A stretch of 64,000 nucleotides of DNA, from contig JAMPGZ010000002.1 of assembly GCA_023663655.1 (NCBI GenBank), positions 124,001-188,000 on the forward strand. The letters run 5' to 3'. Below, in pieces: positions 51,303-60,624 of the stretch (the stretch's first letter is position 1; every line of letters starts with the position of its first letter). Origin of the DNA: Lachnospiraceae bacterium. GTDB lineage: Bacteria > Bacteroidota > Bacteroidia > Bacteroidales > Muribaculaceae. Position numbers and translations under genes: made by a program. The notes beneath the pieces are model-generated. The model saw only the letters and a list, made by a program, of their open reading frames with translations, was not told where the DNA came from and ran no database searches.

Positions 51303-52973
51303 ATGAGCGATCAACTTAAAATTTACTGCAAGAATATCGAGGAGTATATTCCTTTCGTGGGTGGCATGACATTGTCGGATATTTACGAGACGCTTGCCGA
51401 CCGCATTCCGTTTAAGCCTATATGCGCGCAGGTCAATAATAAGACCGAGGATATGCAGTTTCCACTCTTCTCGCCCAAGCTGGTGCAGTTCATGCCTGCC
51501 GACTCGCCTTCGGGCAATCGCGTTTATGTGAGGTCGCTCTGTATGATGCTTTATTGTGCCGTCAATCATCTTTATCCCGGTGTGCGTCTTGTCATAGAGC
51601 ATTCGGTGTCGCGTGGCTACTATTGCCGTCTTCACGGAGATATCCATGTTGATGGCGAGGTGGTGAACCGCCTTAAGGAATATATGCGTGAGTTGGTCGC
51701 GAGGGATCTGCGGTTTGAACGCAAGGAGCGTCTCACTAGCGATGTCATAAAGATATTTGAGAAGCAGGGGCTTCATGATAAAGTGAAGCTGTTGAAGACC
51801 ACACATGAGCTTTACACGGTCTATTATCGTCTTGACGGACTATGTGACAGCTATTACGGCAATCTTGCACCGTCGACCGGAATGCTGAGCGTGTTTGACC
51901 TTGTGCTTTATAAATCGGGATTCCTGCTCATGGGGCGTGACAGCCTTAACCCTGAGCTTGCCGCTACGCCGATAACTCAGGAAAAGCTGTATCAGGCTTT
52001 CACTGATTATCTTGAGTTCAACAAAGTCATAGGAGTGGACAATGTGGGCGATCTCAACGAAAAGGTGATGAGCAAGGACACCGCCATGCTTATTAATGTA
52101 GCCGAGGCGTTGCATGATAAAAAGATAGGGCGCATCTCTGATGAAATCTCACGACGTTATGCCGAGGGAGGGGCAAGGGTTGTACTTATAGCCGGTCCTT
52201 CATCTTCGGGAAAGACCACATTCACCAAGCGTCTTGCCATACAGTTGATGACCAATCTGCTGGAGCCGCGCATGATCTCCCTTGACGATTATTTTGTGAA
52301 CCGGGAAAACACGCCACGCGAGGCTGACGGCGACTATGACTTTGAATCGCTTTATGCTCTTGACCTCGAGCAGTTCAACAAGGATCTGAACGCCCTTATC
52401 GCCGGGGAAGAGATTAATCTTCCCACCTACGATTTTGAACTTGGCAAGCGTGTGTACAAAGGGAGGAAATTGAAACTTAATTCCAACTCGGTTCTTCTCA
52501 TCGAGGGTATCCACGGGCTTAATCCGGAGCTTACCTCACACATCGAGGACAAGATGAAATATCTTGTTTATGTGTCGGCGTTGACCACGCTCTCGATTGA
52601 TGACCATAACTGGGTTCCGACAACCGACAACCGCCTGTTGAGGCGCATGATCCGTGACTATAAGTATCGCGGAGTGTCGGCAGTCGATACCATAAAACGC
52701 TGGCCGAGTGTGAGACGCGGTGAGGAACGCTGGATTTTCCCCTATCAGGAAAATGCCGACGCGCTGTTCAACTCGTCGTTGATTTTCGAGCTTGGTGTGA
52801 TGAAGGATTTCGCTGAGGACATCCTGCGGGGAGTGCCCCACGATGTGCCTGAGTTTGCGGAAGCCGACAGGTTACGCCGTCTCTTGCAATACTTCATCCC
52901 CATCACCGACCGCCTTATTCCCCACACCTCCTTGCTGCGTGAATTCCTCGGCGGCTCCTCGTTCAGGTATTGA
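51303..52973 (+). CDS. Nucleoside (uridine) kinase with TGS/threonyl-tRNA-synthetase-like N-terminus
   Basis: A 556-residue cytoplasmic protein. The C-terminal half is a P-loop kinase of the uridine kinase/phosphoribulokinase family: GPSSSGKTTFTKRLAIQL near residue 297, MISLDDYFVNRENTPRE, and LIEGIHGLNPEL. The N-terminal 230 residues resemble the TGS and second additional domain of threonyl-tRNA synthetases (IPFKPICAQVNNK; VIEHSVSRGYYCR). This fused form is common in Bacteroidota and Firmicutes and is annotated as nucleoside kinase. The role of the synthetase-like part is not known. Confidence 0.88.
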   Translation: MSDQLKIYCKNIEEYIPFVGGMTLSDIYETLADRIPFKPICAQVNNKTEDMQFPLFSPKLVQFMPADSPSGNRVYVRSLCMMLYCAVNHLYPGVRLVIEHSVSRGYYCRLHGDIHVDGEVVNRLKEYMRELVARDLRFERKERLTSDVIKIFEKQGLHDKVKLLKTTHELYTVYYRLDGLCDSYYGNLAPSTGMLSVFDLVLYKSGFLLMGRDSLNPELAATPITQEKLYQAFTDYLEFNKVIGVDNVGDLNEKVMSKDTAMLINVAEALHDKKIGRISDEISRRYAEGGARVVLIAGPSSSGKTTFTKRLAIQLMTNLLEPRMISLDDYFVNRENTPREADGDYDFESLYALDLEQFNKDLNALIAGEEINLPTYDFELGKRVYKGRKLKLNSNSVLLIEGIHGLNPELTSHIEDKMKYLVYVSALTTLSIDDHNWVPTTDNRLLRRMIRDYKYRGVSAVDTIKRWPSVRRGEERWIFPYQENADALFNSSLIFELGVMKDFAEDILRGVPHDVPEFAEADRLRRLLQYFIPITDRLIPHTSLLREFLGGSSFRY

Positions 52974-53021
52974 TATATGGTAATAAATGTAGATTTGTAT
53001 GGGTAAATTACCGCGAAAATA

Positions 53022-53053
53022 TTTGTTATTTCGCAATCGGTGTTGTATATTTG
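53022..53053 (+). promoter_or_regulatory. Promoter of the XRE-S24 operon
   Basis: TTTG (53022-53025), exactly 20 bp, then TATATTTG (53046-53053), 35 bases before the ATG. Confidence 0.75.
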
Positions 53054-53088
53054 CATTGTAACTATATAACATCAGGAATTATCTCAAT

Positions 53089-53775
53089 ATGGAATCACAG
53101 CCTACATCCACGATACTCGACAGAATACGTCTTTTAATGCAGCGTGACCGACTGACTCAGGCGCAGTTTGCCCGTCGCCTCGGCATCGATCCGTCCAATG
53201 TGTCAAAGTATCTGACCGGGCGTCTTCCGGTGAGCGACTCGTTGATCAACCGCATCATTGTCGATTTCAATGTGTCGAAGGATTGGCTTCGTGAGGGAAA
53301 GGGTGTTCCCTACGAAAAAACTATTCATGCCAAGGCTGTTTCTGCCTCGGGTGTCTGTTCCGATTTTGACTGCGATGGCATTCCGGTGTTTGACATAGAT
53401 GTTGCCGCCGGGTGCACTGAGATGTCGATGGCTTTCACTCGTGAAAATATGATCGGCAAGCTCAATTTCCCTCACCTCAATCCTGAATGGGTGGTGGTAA
53501 GAGCTAAGGGCGACTCGATGGTGCCGGTGATCAACAATGGCGGCTATGTGGCATTTCTGCCGGTGAGCGACAAGGAGAATATCCTGTGGGGGCAGATTTA
53601 CGTGGTCGTGATGGAAAACCGCCGTGTGGTCAAGTATGTGCGCCGCCATGAGAATCCCAATAAGATAATTCTCAAGAGCGCCAATCCGGCATACGATGAC
53701 ATTGATATTCCGCTCAATGAGGTCTATGCGCTGTATGTGGTGGAACGAATAATAAACATCCAGGACTGTTTCTGA
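53089..53775 (+). CDS. XRE-S24 (LexA/CI-like) transcriptional regulator
   Basis: A 228-residue repressor-type regulator. The N-terminal helix-turn-helix (LTQAQFARRLGIDPSNVSKYLTG) is of the XRE/CI kind. The C-terminal S24 domain keeps the nucleophile Ser143 in AKGDSMVPV and general base Lys182 in RVVKYVRR. An Ala-Gly pair in DVAAGCTEM is a possible self-cleavage site, so it may respond to DNA damage. No phage genes surround it. Its stop and the start of the BspA-like gene overlap as TGATG, so translation is coupled. The target genes are unknown. Confidence 0.88.
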   Translation: MESQPTSTILDRIRLLMQRDRLTQAQFARRLGIDPSNVSKYLTGRLPVSDSLINRIIVDFNVSKDWLREGKGVPYEKTIHAKAVSASGVCSDFDCDGIPVFDIDVAAGCTEMSMAFTRENMIGKLNFPHLNPEWVVVRAKGDSMVPVINNGGYVAFLPVSDKENILWGQIYVVVMENRRVVKYVRRHENPNKIILKSANPAYDDIDIPLNEVYALYVVERIINIQDCF

Positions 53776-54857
53776 TGGGAATGAAGAGCGCTCTGTCCGT
53801 GCTGATGGCATTGGTTTCAGCAACGTGGGCTTATGCCGACGTGGTGGAGCCATGTGCTTTTATAGGCTCGGACATTGAGTCCTATAATATTCCCCAGGGT
53901 ACGGTTTCGGTTGGAGAGGGAGCCTTTGCCGGAAGCTCATTGAAGGAGATTGTAATCCCCGAGGGGGTTGTCAGCATAGACGACTACGCTTTTTCCGGAT
54001 GCCGCTCATTGGCTTCGGTCTCATTGCCGTCATCGCTTCGCGTCATTGGAACCGGAGCTTTTGCCGGATGTGAGTCGCTTGAAGATATAAGTGTGCCCGA
54101 TGCGGTGGAGATGATAGGGGATAATGCCTTCCGAGGCTCCGGGCTGATGAGTTTTGTGCCCGGATCGGAATCCAAATTACGCTCCATAGGGGCGATCTCA
54201 TTTTACGGATGCGGCAATCTTGCCACGGTTATTTTGCCGTCGAGCCTGCGTTATGTGGGATACGCTGCGTTTATGAAGTGTCACCGTCTTTCGACTATAA
54301 TTCTTCCGGGATACTTGCGGGAGTTGCCCGACTTGCTTTTTGCCGGCGACTCTCTGATAGCTGAAATCAGCATTCCCGGATCTTTGCTCAAAGTGGGCGA
54401 TGCGGCGATGGACGGATGCTCCGGGTTGCGACGCATTGATGCCGTTACTCTGGATCGTGTGCCGGAATCGGGCGCTGATGTGTGGCACGGTGTTCCCGCT
54501 GCTGGGGTGAATCTCTATGTGTCGGAATCTGCCGGTCAGGCATTCCGCGCTGACCCTCAGTGGGGCAGTTTTAATGTTATCTCAGGCACGACCGGTGTTG
54601 GGGATGTCATGGCTGATGGCGGTTCATCGTGCGGGCTTTCGGTTGTGGTTTCCGGATCGGCATTTGAGATAAGAGCTTCAGAAAATATAAAATTACTAAG
54701 AATATATACGATCGATGGGCGGTTGCTGCTCTCTGCGAGCATCGACAAGGCTGAAGCATCGGTGTCGCTCCCTTCCGGAAATGCGGGGGTGCCGCTGTTT
54801 GTCTCGGCATTGCTTGAAAACGGTCAATCGGTCACAACTAAAGTATTATTAAACTGA
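53775..54857 (+). CDS. BspA-type leucine-rich repeat secreted protein
   Basis: A 360-residue exported protein. The signal peptide is [20 protein letters not shown], starting at the ATG in TGATG (a second ATG is 6 bases on). Seven or so BspA/LRR_5 repeats follow, of the form [20 protein letters not shown] and [20 protein letters not shown]. The last 75 residues ([17 protein letters not shown] to VTTKVLLN) look like a Por/T9SS-type A sorting domain. BspA proteins act in surface adhesion. It is coupled by TGATG both to the regulator before it and to trmB after it, an unusual setting for a surface protein. Confidence 0.85.
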   Translation: MGMKSALSVLMALVSATWAYADVVEPCAFIGSDIESYNIPQGTVSVGEGAFAGSSLKEIVIPEGVVSIDDYAFSGCRSLASVSLPSSLRVIGTGAFAGCESLEDISVPDAVEMIGDNAFRGSGLMSFVPGSESKLRSIGAISFYGCGNLATVILPSSLRYVGYAAFMKCHRLSTIILPGYLRELPDLLFAGDSLIAEISIPGSLLKVGDAAMDGCSGLRRIDAVTLDRVPESGADVWHGVPAAGVNLYVSESAGQAFRADPQWGSFNVISGTTGVGDVMADGGSSCGLSVVVSGSAFEIRASENIKLLRIYTIDGRLLLSASIDKAEASVSLPSGNAGVPLFVSALLENGQSVTTKVLLN

Positions 54858-55651
54858 TGGGAAAAAACAAGCTTAAAAAGTTTGGAGAGATGGAGCGGAT
54901 GGAGTGCGTGTTTCAATATCCGTTCAAGATTCTTCAGGAATCGGGGTTTCCGATGAAAGGATTGTGGGGTCGCGAATATTTCCACAATGATAATCCGATT
55001 GTGCTTGAGCTGGGATGCGGCAAAGGCGAGTACACGGTGGGGCTTGCCGAAAAATTCCCCGATAAGAACTTCATTGGCATTGACATAAAAGGCGCGCGTA
55101 TGTGGACCGGAGCGCGTGAGGTGGAGGAGCGTTCCATACCCAACGCCGCTTTCCTCCGCACCAACATTGAGCTGTTGCCTTATTTCTTCGCTCCCGGCGA
55201 GGTGAGCGAGATATGGATCACTTTCCCTGACCCGCAGATGAAGAAAGTGAACAAAAGGCTCACCGGCACCCGCTTCATGGAGCTTTACCGCCGTGTGCTG
55301 AAGCCAGGAGGCATCATCCACCTGAAGAGCGACAGCCCTTTCCTGTACACTTATACCAAGATAATGGCCGAGCATAATCATCTGCCTGTTGTCACCGATA
55401 CCGATGACTTGTATCACAATTATCCGGGGCTTGATGATATATTGAACATACGCACTTTCTATGAGCAGCAGTGGCTTGACCGTGGGCTGACCATAAAATA
55501 CATCTCATGGCGTCTTGACCATGACACGCCGCTTTCCGAGCCTCAGGTTGAGATTGAGCCTGACACCTACCGCAGTTTTTCGCGCGGCGAGTTGCAGTGT
55601 CCCCATCTCTGCGCCCCCAAAGTGCGTTATCTTAACAGTGAATCAAACTAA
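54857..55651 (+). CDS. trmB: tRNA (guanine-N7)-methyltransferase
   Basis: A 264-residue methyltransferase that makes m7G46 in tRNA (EC 2.1.1.33). The SAM site is [16 protein letters not shown] followed by [11 protein letters not shown]. The family signature [18 protein letters not shown] (normally FPDPW.K..H.KRR) and the [13 protein letters not shown] motif are clear. The start overlaps the BspA-like stop in TGATG. The mrp gene follows after 16 bases, so a housekeeping pair sits downstream of a regulator and surface protein. Confidence 0.94.
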   Translation: MGKNKLKKFGEMERMECVFQYPFKILQESGFPMKGLWGREYFHNDNPIVLELGCGKGEYTVGLAEKFPDKNFIGIDIKGARMWTGAREVEERSIPNAAFLRTNIELLPYFFAPGEVSEIWITFPDPQMKKVNKRLTGTRFMELYRRVLKPGGIIHLKSDSPFLYTYTKIMAEHNHLPVVTDTDDLYHNYPGLDDILNIRTFYEQQWLDRGLTIKYISWRLDHDTPLSEPQVEIEPDTYRSFSRGELQCPHLCAPKVRYLNSESN

Positions 55652-55667
55652 CAAAAATATTATATCA

Positions 55668-56777
55668 ATGGAAACTTTATATCCAAAACTTATCATGGAC
55701 GCTCTTGCCAACGTGCGTTATCCCGGCAATGGCAAGAACATCGTGGAGCTTGGCATGGTTGAGGACGACATCCGCATCGACGGCAACAAGGTGAGCTTCT
55801 CGCTCATTTTCGACCGCCCCACCGATCCGTTTGTCAAGTCGCTCGTCAAAGCTGCCGAGACAGCGATCAACACCTACATCTCTCCTGAGGTGGAGGTAAA
55901 GGGGAATGTTGCCGTTAAATTCCGCAATGCCAATCCTGCTCCGGCAAAGGAGAATCCGCTTCCCGGTGTTAGGAACATCATCGGCGTGTCATCAGGCAAA
56001 GGTGGTGTGGGAAAATCCACAGTGGCAAGCAATCTTGCCGTGGCGTTGGCGCGTCAAGGTTATAAAGTGGGATTGCTTGACGCGGATATTTTCGGTCCGT
56101 CAGTTCCGAAGATGTTTGGCGTGGAGGATGCTCCCATCTATATGGAAAATGTGGACGGACGCGACATGATCGTTCCGGTTGAGAAATATGGCGTGAAACT
56201 GTTGTCGATCGGTTTTCTCGTCGATCGCAATTCTCCTGTGCTGTGGCGTGGAGCAATGGCGTCACGGGCGTTGAATCAGCTCATAACTGAGGCTAACTGG
56301 GGCGAGCTCGACTATTTCCTCATTGATATGCCTCCCGGCACGAGCGACATCCACCTCACACTCGTGCAGACCCTCGGCGTGACCGGTGTGGTGATTGTGA
56401 GCACTCCGCAGGAGGTGGCGCTTGCCGATGCACGCAAGGGTGTCGCAATGTTTACCGATGAGAAAGTGAATGTACCTGTGCTCGGCATCGTCGAGAATAT
56501 GGCGTGGTTCACTCCTGCCGCACATCCCGATGAAAGATACTATCTGTTTGGCAAAGACGGCGCTGTGCGTCTCGCTCAGGAACTTGGCGTGAAAGTGCTT
56601 GCCCAGATTCCTATCGTTGGAACTATCTGTGAAGGCGGAGATGCCGGAGCGCCCATCGCATTGCAGGATTCCATAACCGGTGAGGCGTTTGGCGAACTTG
56701 CTCGCAGCGTGGTCGACGCGATAGACGAGCGCAACAGCTCGCTGCCACCCACATCCAAAGTCGAGACCCACGGATAA
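55668..56777 (+). CDS. mrp: Mrp/ApbC-type iron-sulfur cluster carrier ATPase
   Basis: A 369-residue P-loop ATPase carrying Fe-S clusters to target proteins. The N-terminal MIP18/DUF59 domain (ETLYPKLIMDALANVRYPG) precedes the deviant Walker A SSGKGGVGKSTVASNLA near residue 110. GLLDADIFGPSVP and LIDMPPGTSD follow. At the usual CPxC cluster-binding position the sequence is MAWFTPAAHPDERYY, with no cysteine pair, as I recall for many Bacteroidota homologues. The frame is open 51 codons upstream within trmB, but that part is not conserved in type. A terminator follows. Confidence 0.92.
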   Translation: METLYPKLIMDALANVRYPGNGKNIVELGMVEDDIRIDGNKVSFSLIFDRPTDPFVKSLVKAAETAINTYISPEVEVKGNVAVKFRNANPAPAKENPLPGVRNIIGVSSGKGGVGKSTVASNLAVALARQGYKVGLLDADIFGPSVPKMFGVEDAPIYMENVDGRDMIVPVEKYGVKLLSIGFLVDRNSPVLWRGAMASRALNQLITEANWGELDYFLIDMPPGTSDIHLTLVQTLGVTGVVIVSTPQEVALADARKGVAMFTDEKVNVPVLGIVENMAWFTPAAHPDERYYLFGKDGAVRLAQELGVKVLAQIPIVGTICEGGDAGAPIALQDSITGEAFGELARSVVDAIDERNSSLPPTSKVETHG

Positions 56778-56797
56778 CCACCATCCATAGAATGTAT

Positions 56798-56830
56798 ATC
56801 GAGGCTGTGCTTTTTTGGCACAGCCTCGAT
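56798..56830 (+). terminator. Terminator after mrp
   Basis: A perfect 13-bp stem (56798-56810 with 56818-56830) with a 7-base loop; the following TGTGT is only a weak T tract. Confidence 0.65.
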
Positions 56831-56861
56831 TGTGTATCGGATATTATTCCTGTCCGGCAAA

Positions 56862-56918
56862 ATGTGGAATAACTATATATATAGTTCACGCATATAGGAA
56901 TTGCATCAACTATTCTGA
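56862..56918 (+). repeat. Dispersed repeat, copy 2 (partner at 14371-14423)
   Basis: ATGTGGAATAAC, TTCACGCATATAG, AATTGCATCAA and TATTCTG appear in the same order and spacing as at 14371-14423. A self-complementary run (CTATATATATAG) replaces the first copy's CCATTATAACC. Confidence 0.6.
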
Positions 56919-56996
56919 AAGATGATTTATTGCCTTAATTATTCTCTTGATTTTACCGACCACCAATGGTTTTAATCATAATCAGGAGTGTGCGGT

Positions 56997-58088
56997 TTAA
57001 TCCACAGGCTGCATTTTAAACAGAATTAATGCGTAATCATCGTCCTCGTTTTCGGGAGTTTGTCGTGTGATGAAATTGTCTTCACACGTTCCGAGAGCGC
57101 CGATGATGCAGCGTTTGAAATTTTCGTTGGAATAGTCGCCAAATGATAATGTCGCGACTTCATTGGTTTTCCTGTCTATGAAGAGATGAGTCAGAGGGTG
57201 TGTCTGTAGACTCATGTATATATACGATGGCGTGAAATATATGTTGGTTATATCCAATACAATATCGTTTTTCTCGATATGGGAAATTTTAGATTCCTCA
57301 TTACTCTCATTTCTTCTTAATTTTTTAGAGATGAGATTTTCAATCTGCTCATTGTTAGGGAGTCTTGATGATTTCACTGTCAACACTTGTTTCAAGCTGT
57401 CGCCATCAAGTGAATAAATGGCATCGGAGAAACGATTGTAATATATCAAGTCATTTCCTGATCTGTAGAAACGAAATGGATTGAGCCGAGTCAATTGATC
57501 CTCACCATTATGGTCATATTTCATTATTGCCTTTAGCTCAGGATCTTCTTTGCCGAATTTGCCTAACTTAATATGATTGCCGCTCTGTACTATGCATCTT
57601 TCGGCAAAAAGGTTCTCTTTATTGGCTACTCCTAAATCGAGAATGAGATTTTTAGTCGGGATTGAGAACTTGAAGTCAAAATTATCCACATCATAAGCAT
57701 TGACTTTCCGTCCATGGCTGTCAAGAACATAGAGAAGCCCCTCATCGGTAACATCAAATGTCTGTATAGCAACATATTCACCGGGACCGGGACCGATGGC
57801 GGCAAGTTTGTTCTTTAAAGTGCCGTCTTTATCAAATTGCCATATCAGATTCTGACGTCGGTCATGAACATAAAACCGATTATCCATGTATATGATTTTG
57901 CCGATAGACCCGATTACATCCTCGCCCTCCAGTTTCAAGGGAATTCTTTTTACAAATTCATATCTTACCTTTTTTGTCGGTTCGTCTACTGAAATTGTCG
58001 TTGTGCCGGCAAATGAAGATCGGTCGCTCTTAGAGGAGCATGATGCCATTAACAGCATCGTGATGATTACTATAAATATATTTTTCAT
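56997..58088 (-). CDS. 6-bladed beta-propeller lipoprotein
   Basis: A 363-residue lipoprotein, signal KNIFIVIITMLLMASCSSKS with lipobox MASC. The body shows NHL/6-bladed-propeller repeats: NRFYVHDRRQNLIWQFDKDG, GPGPGEYVAIQTFDVTDEG and LLYVLDSHGRKVNAYDVDNF. Such proteins are very numerous in Bacteroidales and almost all uncharacterised. It is a single leftward gene with its own promoter. Base composition is slightly more A/T-rich than its neighbours. No enzymatic role can be claimed. Confidence 0.8.
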   Translation of the reverse strand: MKNIFIVIITMLLMASCSSKSDRSSFAGTTTISVDEPTKKVRYEFVKRIPLKLEGEDVIGSIGKIIYMDNRFYVHDRRQNLIWQFDKDGTLKNKLAAIGPGPGEYVAIQTFDVTDEGLLYVLDSHGRKVNAYDVDNFDFKFSIPTKNLILDLGVANKENLFAERCIVQSGNHIKLGKFGKEDPELKAIMKYDHNGEDQLTRLNPFRFYRSGNDLIYYNRFSDAIYSLDGDSLKQVLTVKSSRLPNNEQIENLISKKLRRNESNEESKISHIEKNDIVLDITNIYFTPSYIYMSLQTHPLTHLFIDRKTNEVATLSFGDYSNENFKRCIIGALGTCEDNFITRQTPENEDDDYALILFKMQPVD

Positions 58089-58155
58089 GCGGTTAGTGAT
58101 AATTCAAAGTTGTTGCTCGCCATCTCCCTATATGCGTGTGTAATGGTTTAATTAG

Positions 58156-58188
58156 CAAATGTAAGGAATTGTTGTTGTACAATGCAAA
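58156..58188 (-). promoter_or_regulatory. Promoter of the beta-propeller lipoprotein gene
   Basis: On the minus strand TTTG (58188-58185), a 21-bp spacer and TACATTTG (58163-58156), 68 bases from the ATG. Confidence 0.6.
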
Positions 58189-58201
58189 TATTTTAGTTCG
58201 G

Positions 58202-58234
58202 AAAAAGTACGGAATTTTATTTCCGTACTTTTTT
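58202..58234. terminator. Bidirectional terminator-like hairpin
   Basis: AAAAAGTACGGAA (58202-58214) pairs perfectly with TTCCGTACTTTTT (58221-58233), with T runs on both strands. It lies upstream of a leftward promoter with no nearby gene end, so what it terminates is unclear. Confidence 0.6.
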
Positions 58235-58363
58235 GCTCTTTTTCCGCATCGACAGCGATTTATATTTGAAACTATTAAGTATGTGATAATCAGGTAAGAT
58301 TATTTATATTTAATTAATATTTTCCTGACGGTTATTGAAATTAGCTATGACAGCATGAATGCC

Positions 58364-58461
58364 GTAGGGTTCGCCACCTGTGGCGACCTCATGCCGGCAA
58401 TCTCACAAGCATTTTCCGTAAGTGCATAGTGTCTTAGGTCGCCACAGGTGGCGAACCCTAC
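58364..58461. repeat. Perfect 26-bp inverted repeat, each arm itself palindromic
   Basis: The arm at 58364-58389 is the exact reverse complement of the arm at 58436-58461, with 46 bp between. Each arm also contains CGCCAC-CT-GTGGCG, a 14-bp palindrome. There is no frame inside. This looks like a MITE or structured repeat; I saw no second copy in this window. Confidence 0.8.
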
Positions 58462-58586
58462 AAGCCATTGCCGCACACTTTTCTTCTCCGAATGAGATTG
58501 TCGTAAAGAGGGCAGAGGGGAGCCGGAATGGTATTAATGTTAAATAAAACGGTATTTTTGGTCATGTGGCTGTAGGGTATTTTTCA

Positions 58587-58594
58587 TAAATTTG
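58587..58594 (+). promoter_or_regulatory. TAnnTTTG -7 box for the TonB-dependent receptor
   Basis: TAAATTTG lies 25 bases before the ATG at 58619. The longer frame from 58592 would start inside the box. Confidence 0.55.
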
Positions 58595-58618
58595 CATGAG
58601 AAATCGAATAAGTGCATT

Positions 58619-60490
58619 ATGACATATATCAAATTATTACTTTCATCACTGGCGGTGGTTGCAACCTGTGCATCTGCCGAGAATCTTACCGATGGTGTCG
58701 ATCTGCCTGAAGCTGTTGTGACTGCTCCGGCGAAAATCCACAATGTCGAATTGTTGCCGTTGAACGTGAATGTGATTGACTCTACTGTGATTGAGCGAAG
58801 TGCTGAGTCTTCACTGTTGCCCATACTTGTCAACCAGGTTCCGGGACTCTTTGTGACTGAGCGCGGATTTGCAGGCTATGGAGTTTCGGGTGGTAGCGCC
58901 GGTGCCGTGAATATTCGCGGCGTGGGGCAGGGCAATAAAGTGCTTTTCATGATCGACGGGCAGCCGCAGTGGGCAGGTGTGTTCGGGCATTCGCTGCCTG
59001 ACACCTATGTGGCTAACGGCGTGGAACGTGTTGAGGTAGTCAAGGGACCATCTTCGCTGCTCTACGGTTCAAATGCCATGGGCGGATCGATCAACATAAT
59101 CACTTCCCGTGCCAAGACCGATGGTGTGTCGGGCAGGGCGCGTGCCATGTTCGGTTCCTTCACTACTGAAAAATTTGCGGTAGCCACAAATGTGAGAAAA
59201 GGACGTTTCGGAGCTTCGGTTTCGGGTCAGCTCGACAGGAGCAACGGCAACCGAAAGGGTAGTGAATTCTGGCTCGCCAACGAGTTTATCCAATTGCAAT
59301 ATTCCGCATCAGACAACTGGGAGACGGGCGCCAATGTAACCATGTCGCAGACCAAGGCTCACAATCCGGGCACTCTGCAAAGCCCGCTTGAGAATATGTG
59401 GACCAGTCTGCAACGCGGAACAGCATCGGTCTATGCCAAAAATCATTACGGCAAGGTCAACGGTGGTGTGCAAGGCTACATAAACTGGGGACGCAACAAG
59501 GTGGACGATGGCAATGCTCCGGATGCCGCTCCTAAGGACTATCTGTTCAACTCCACCGACTACAATATGGGCTTCACCATCTATGAAACCCTTAATCTCT
59601 GGAAAGGAAGCGACATTTCGCTCGGTGTGGATTTCGTGCATTGGGGCGGTCATAACTGGAACACCTCGAAAGCCGATCCGTCGCAACGCAGCAGCGAGTT
59701 CCGCGAGCATGAGAATGAGGTGGCGGGCTACGTGATGGCGCAGCAGGGATTTTTCGGCGACATATTGTCAGTCAACGCAGGTGTGAGGCTTCAACACAGC
59801 TCACAGTATGGCAACGAATGGGTGCCGCAAGCCGGATTTATCGTGAAGCCGCTGCAGGGTTCTTCCGTTAAATTCTCGTTTGGAAAAGGGTTCCGTGCTC
59901 CCAACCTCCGCGAGTTGTATCTTTATGCCCCGGCAAATCCCGATCTTAAGCCGGAGTATCTTTACAATTACGAAGTGTCATTGCGGCAATCGCTGCTTGG
60001 CGGCAGGCTCAACATGGGGCTTGCTCTGTACTATATCGACGGCAAGAACATGATTCAGACGCAGCGCATCGACGGGCGTCCCAAAAACATGAATACTGGC
60101 GAATTCACCAACAAAGGTTTTGAAATCGATGCTGCATACGCCATCGACTCGCGATGGAGCGCCGGCATGAACTACAGTTATCTGCACACTGACCGTCCTT
60201 TGCTCTCGGCTCCCAAAAACAAGCTCAATGCCGAGGTCAACTTCCGCCCCGGCGACTTCCATTTCACATTGGAGTCCAACACCATCTGGAGCCTTATCAC
60301 AAGCGAGGAGCCGTTGAAGAAGCAGGATTACTCGCTGCTCAACCTTCGGGCTGCCTATACGATGACTTCGCGTGTCCCCGTGACCTACTCGATTAAGGTT
60401 GACAATATCTTCAACAAGCATTACGACATCATCTACGGATGCCCCATGCCTGGCGTGACATTCATGGGCGGCGTGGAGATAAAGTTCTGA
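58619..60490 (+). CDS. TonB-dependent outer membrane receptor
   Basis: A 623-residue receptor of the CirA/BtuB/FepA size class, not of the SusC type. The signal peptide is TYIKLLLSSLAVVATCASA. A TonB-box-like stretch reads DLPEAVVTAPAK. The plug holds LLPILVNQVPGLFVTERG, VNIRGVGQGNKVLFMIDGQPQ and VERVEVVKGPSSLLYGSNAMGG. The barrel has GKGFRAPNLRELYLYAP and NPDLKPEYLYNYEVS and ends GGVEIKF. It is likely to import a siderophore, cobalamin-like compound or metal complex. No partner gene stands next to it, so the ligand is open. Confidence 0.92.
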   Translation: MTYIKLLLSSLAVVATCASAENLTDGVDLPEAVVTAPAKIHNVELLPLNVNVIDSTVIERSAESSLLPILVNQVPGLFVTERGFAGYGVSGGSAGAVNIRGVGQGNKVLFMIDGQPQWAGVFGHSLPDTYVANGVERVEVVKGPSSLLYGSNAMGGSINIITSRAKTDGVSGRARAMFGSFTTEKFAVATNVRKGRFGASVSGQLDRSNGNRKGSEFWLANEFIQLQYSASDNWETGANVTMSQTKAHNPGTLQSPLENMWTSLQRGTASVYAKNHYGKVNGGVQGYINWGRNKVDDGNAPDAAPKDYLFNSTDYNMGFTIYETLNLWKGSDISLGVDFVHWGGHNWNTSKADPSQRSSEFREHENEVAGYVMAQQGFFGDILSVNAGVRLQHSSQYGNEWVPQAGFIVKPLQGSSVKFSFGKGFRAPNLRELYLYAPANPDLKPEYLYNYEVSLRQSLLGGRLNMGLALYYIDGKNMIQTQRIDGRPKNMNTGEFTNKGFEIDAAYAIDSRWSAGMNYSYLHTDRPLLSAPKNKLNAEVNFRPGDFHFTLESNTIWSLITSEEPLKKQDYSLLNLRAAYTMTSRVPVTYSIKVDNIFNKHYDIIYGCPMPGVTFMGGVEIKF

Positions 60491-60502
60491 TTTCCCGTAT
60501 GT

Positions 60503-60552
60503 GCGGTATGCCTCTGATATTAGCGATATTTAAGGAGTGTATGCCGCTTTTT
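60503..60552 (+). terminator. Possible terminator after the TonB-dependent receptor
   Basis: GCGGTAT (60503-60509) can pair with ATGCCGC (60541-60547, one wobble), followed by TTTTT. The loop is long (31 bases), so confidence is moderate. Confidence 0.45.
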
Positions 60553-60587
60553 AACGCTAAATATTTTATAGCGTGGCGGTTTATTTG

Positions 60588-60595
60588 TAACTTTG
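60588..60595 (+). promoter_or_regulatory. TAnnTTTG -7 box for the LTA-synthase-like gene
   Basis: TAACTTTG lies 30 bases before the ATG. No good -33 element is seen. Confidence 0.5.
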
Positions 60596-60624
60596 CAAGT
60601 TGAACAGAAAAACCTTTGGCGTAA

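Noticed and set aside
53089..53775. XRE-S24 gene considered as a prophage repressor
   Set aside because: No integrase, Cro-like or phage structural genes nearby; both sides are housekeeping or surface genes.
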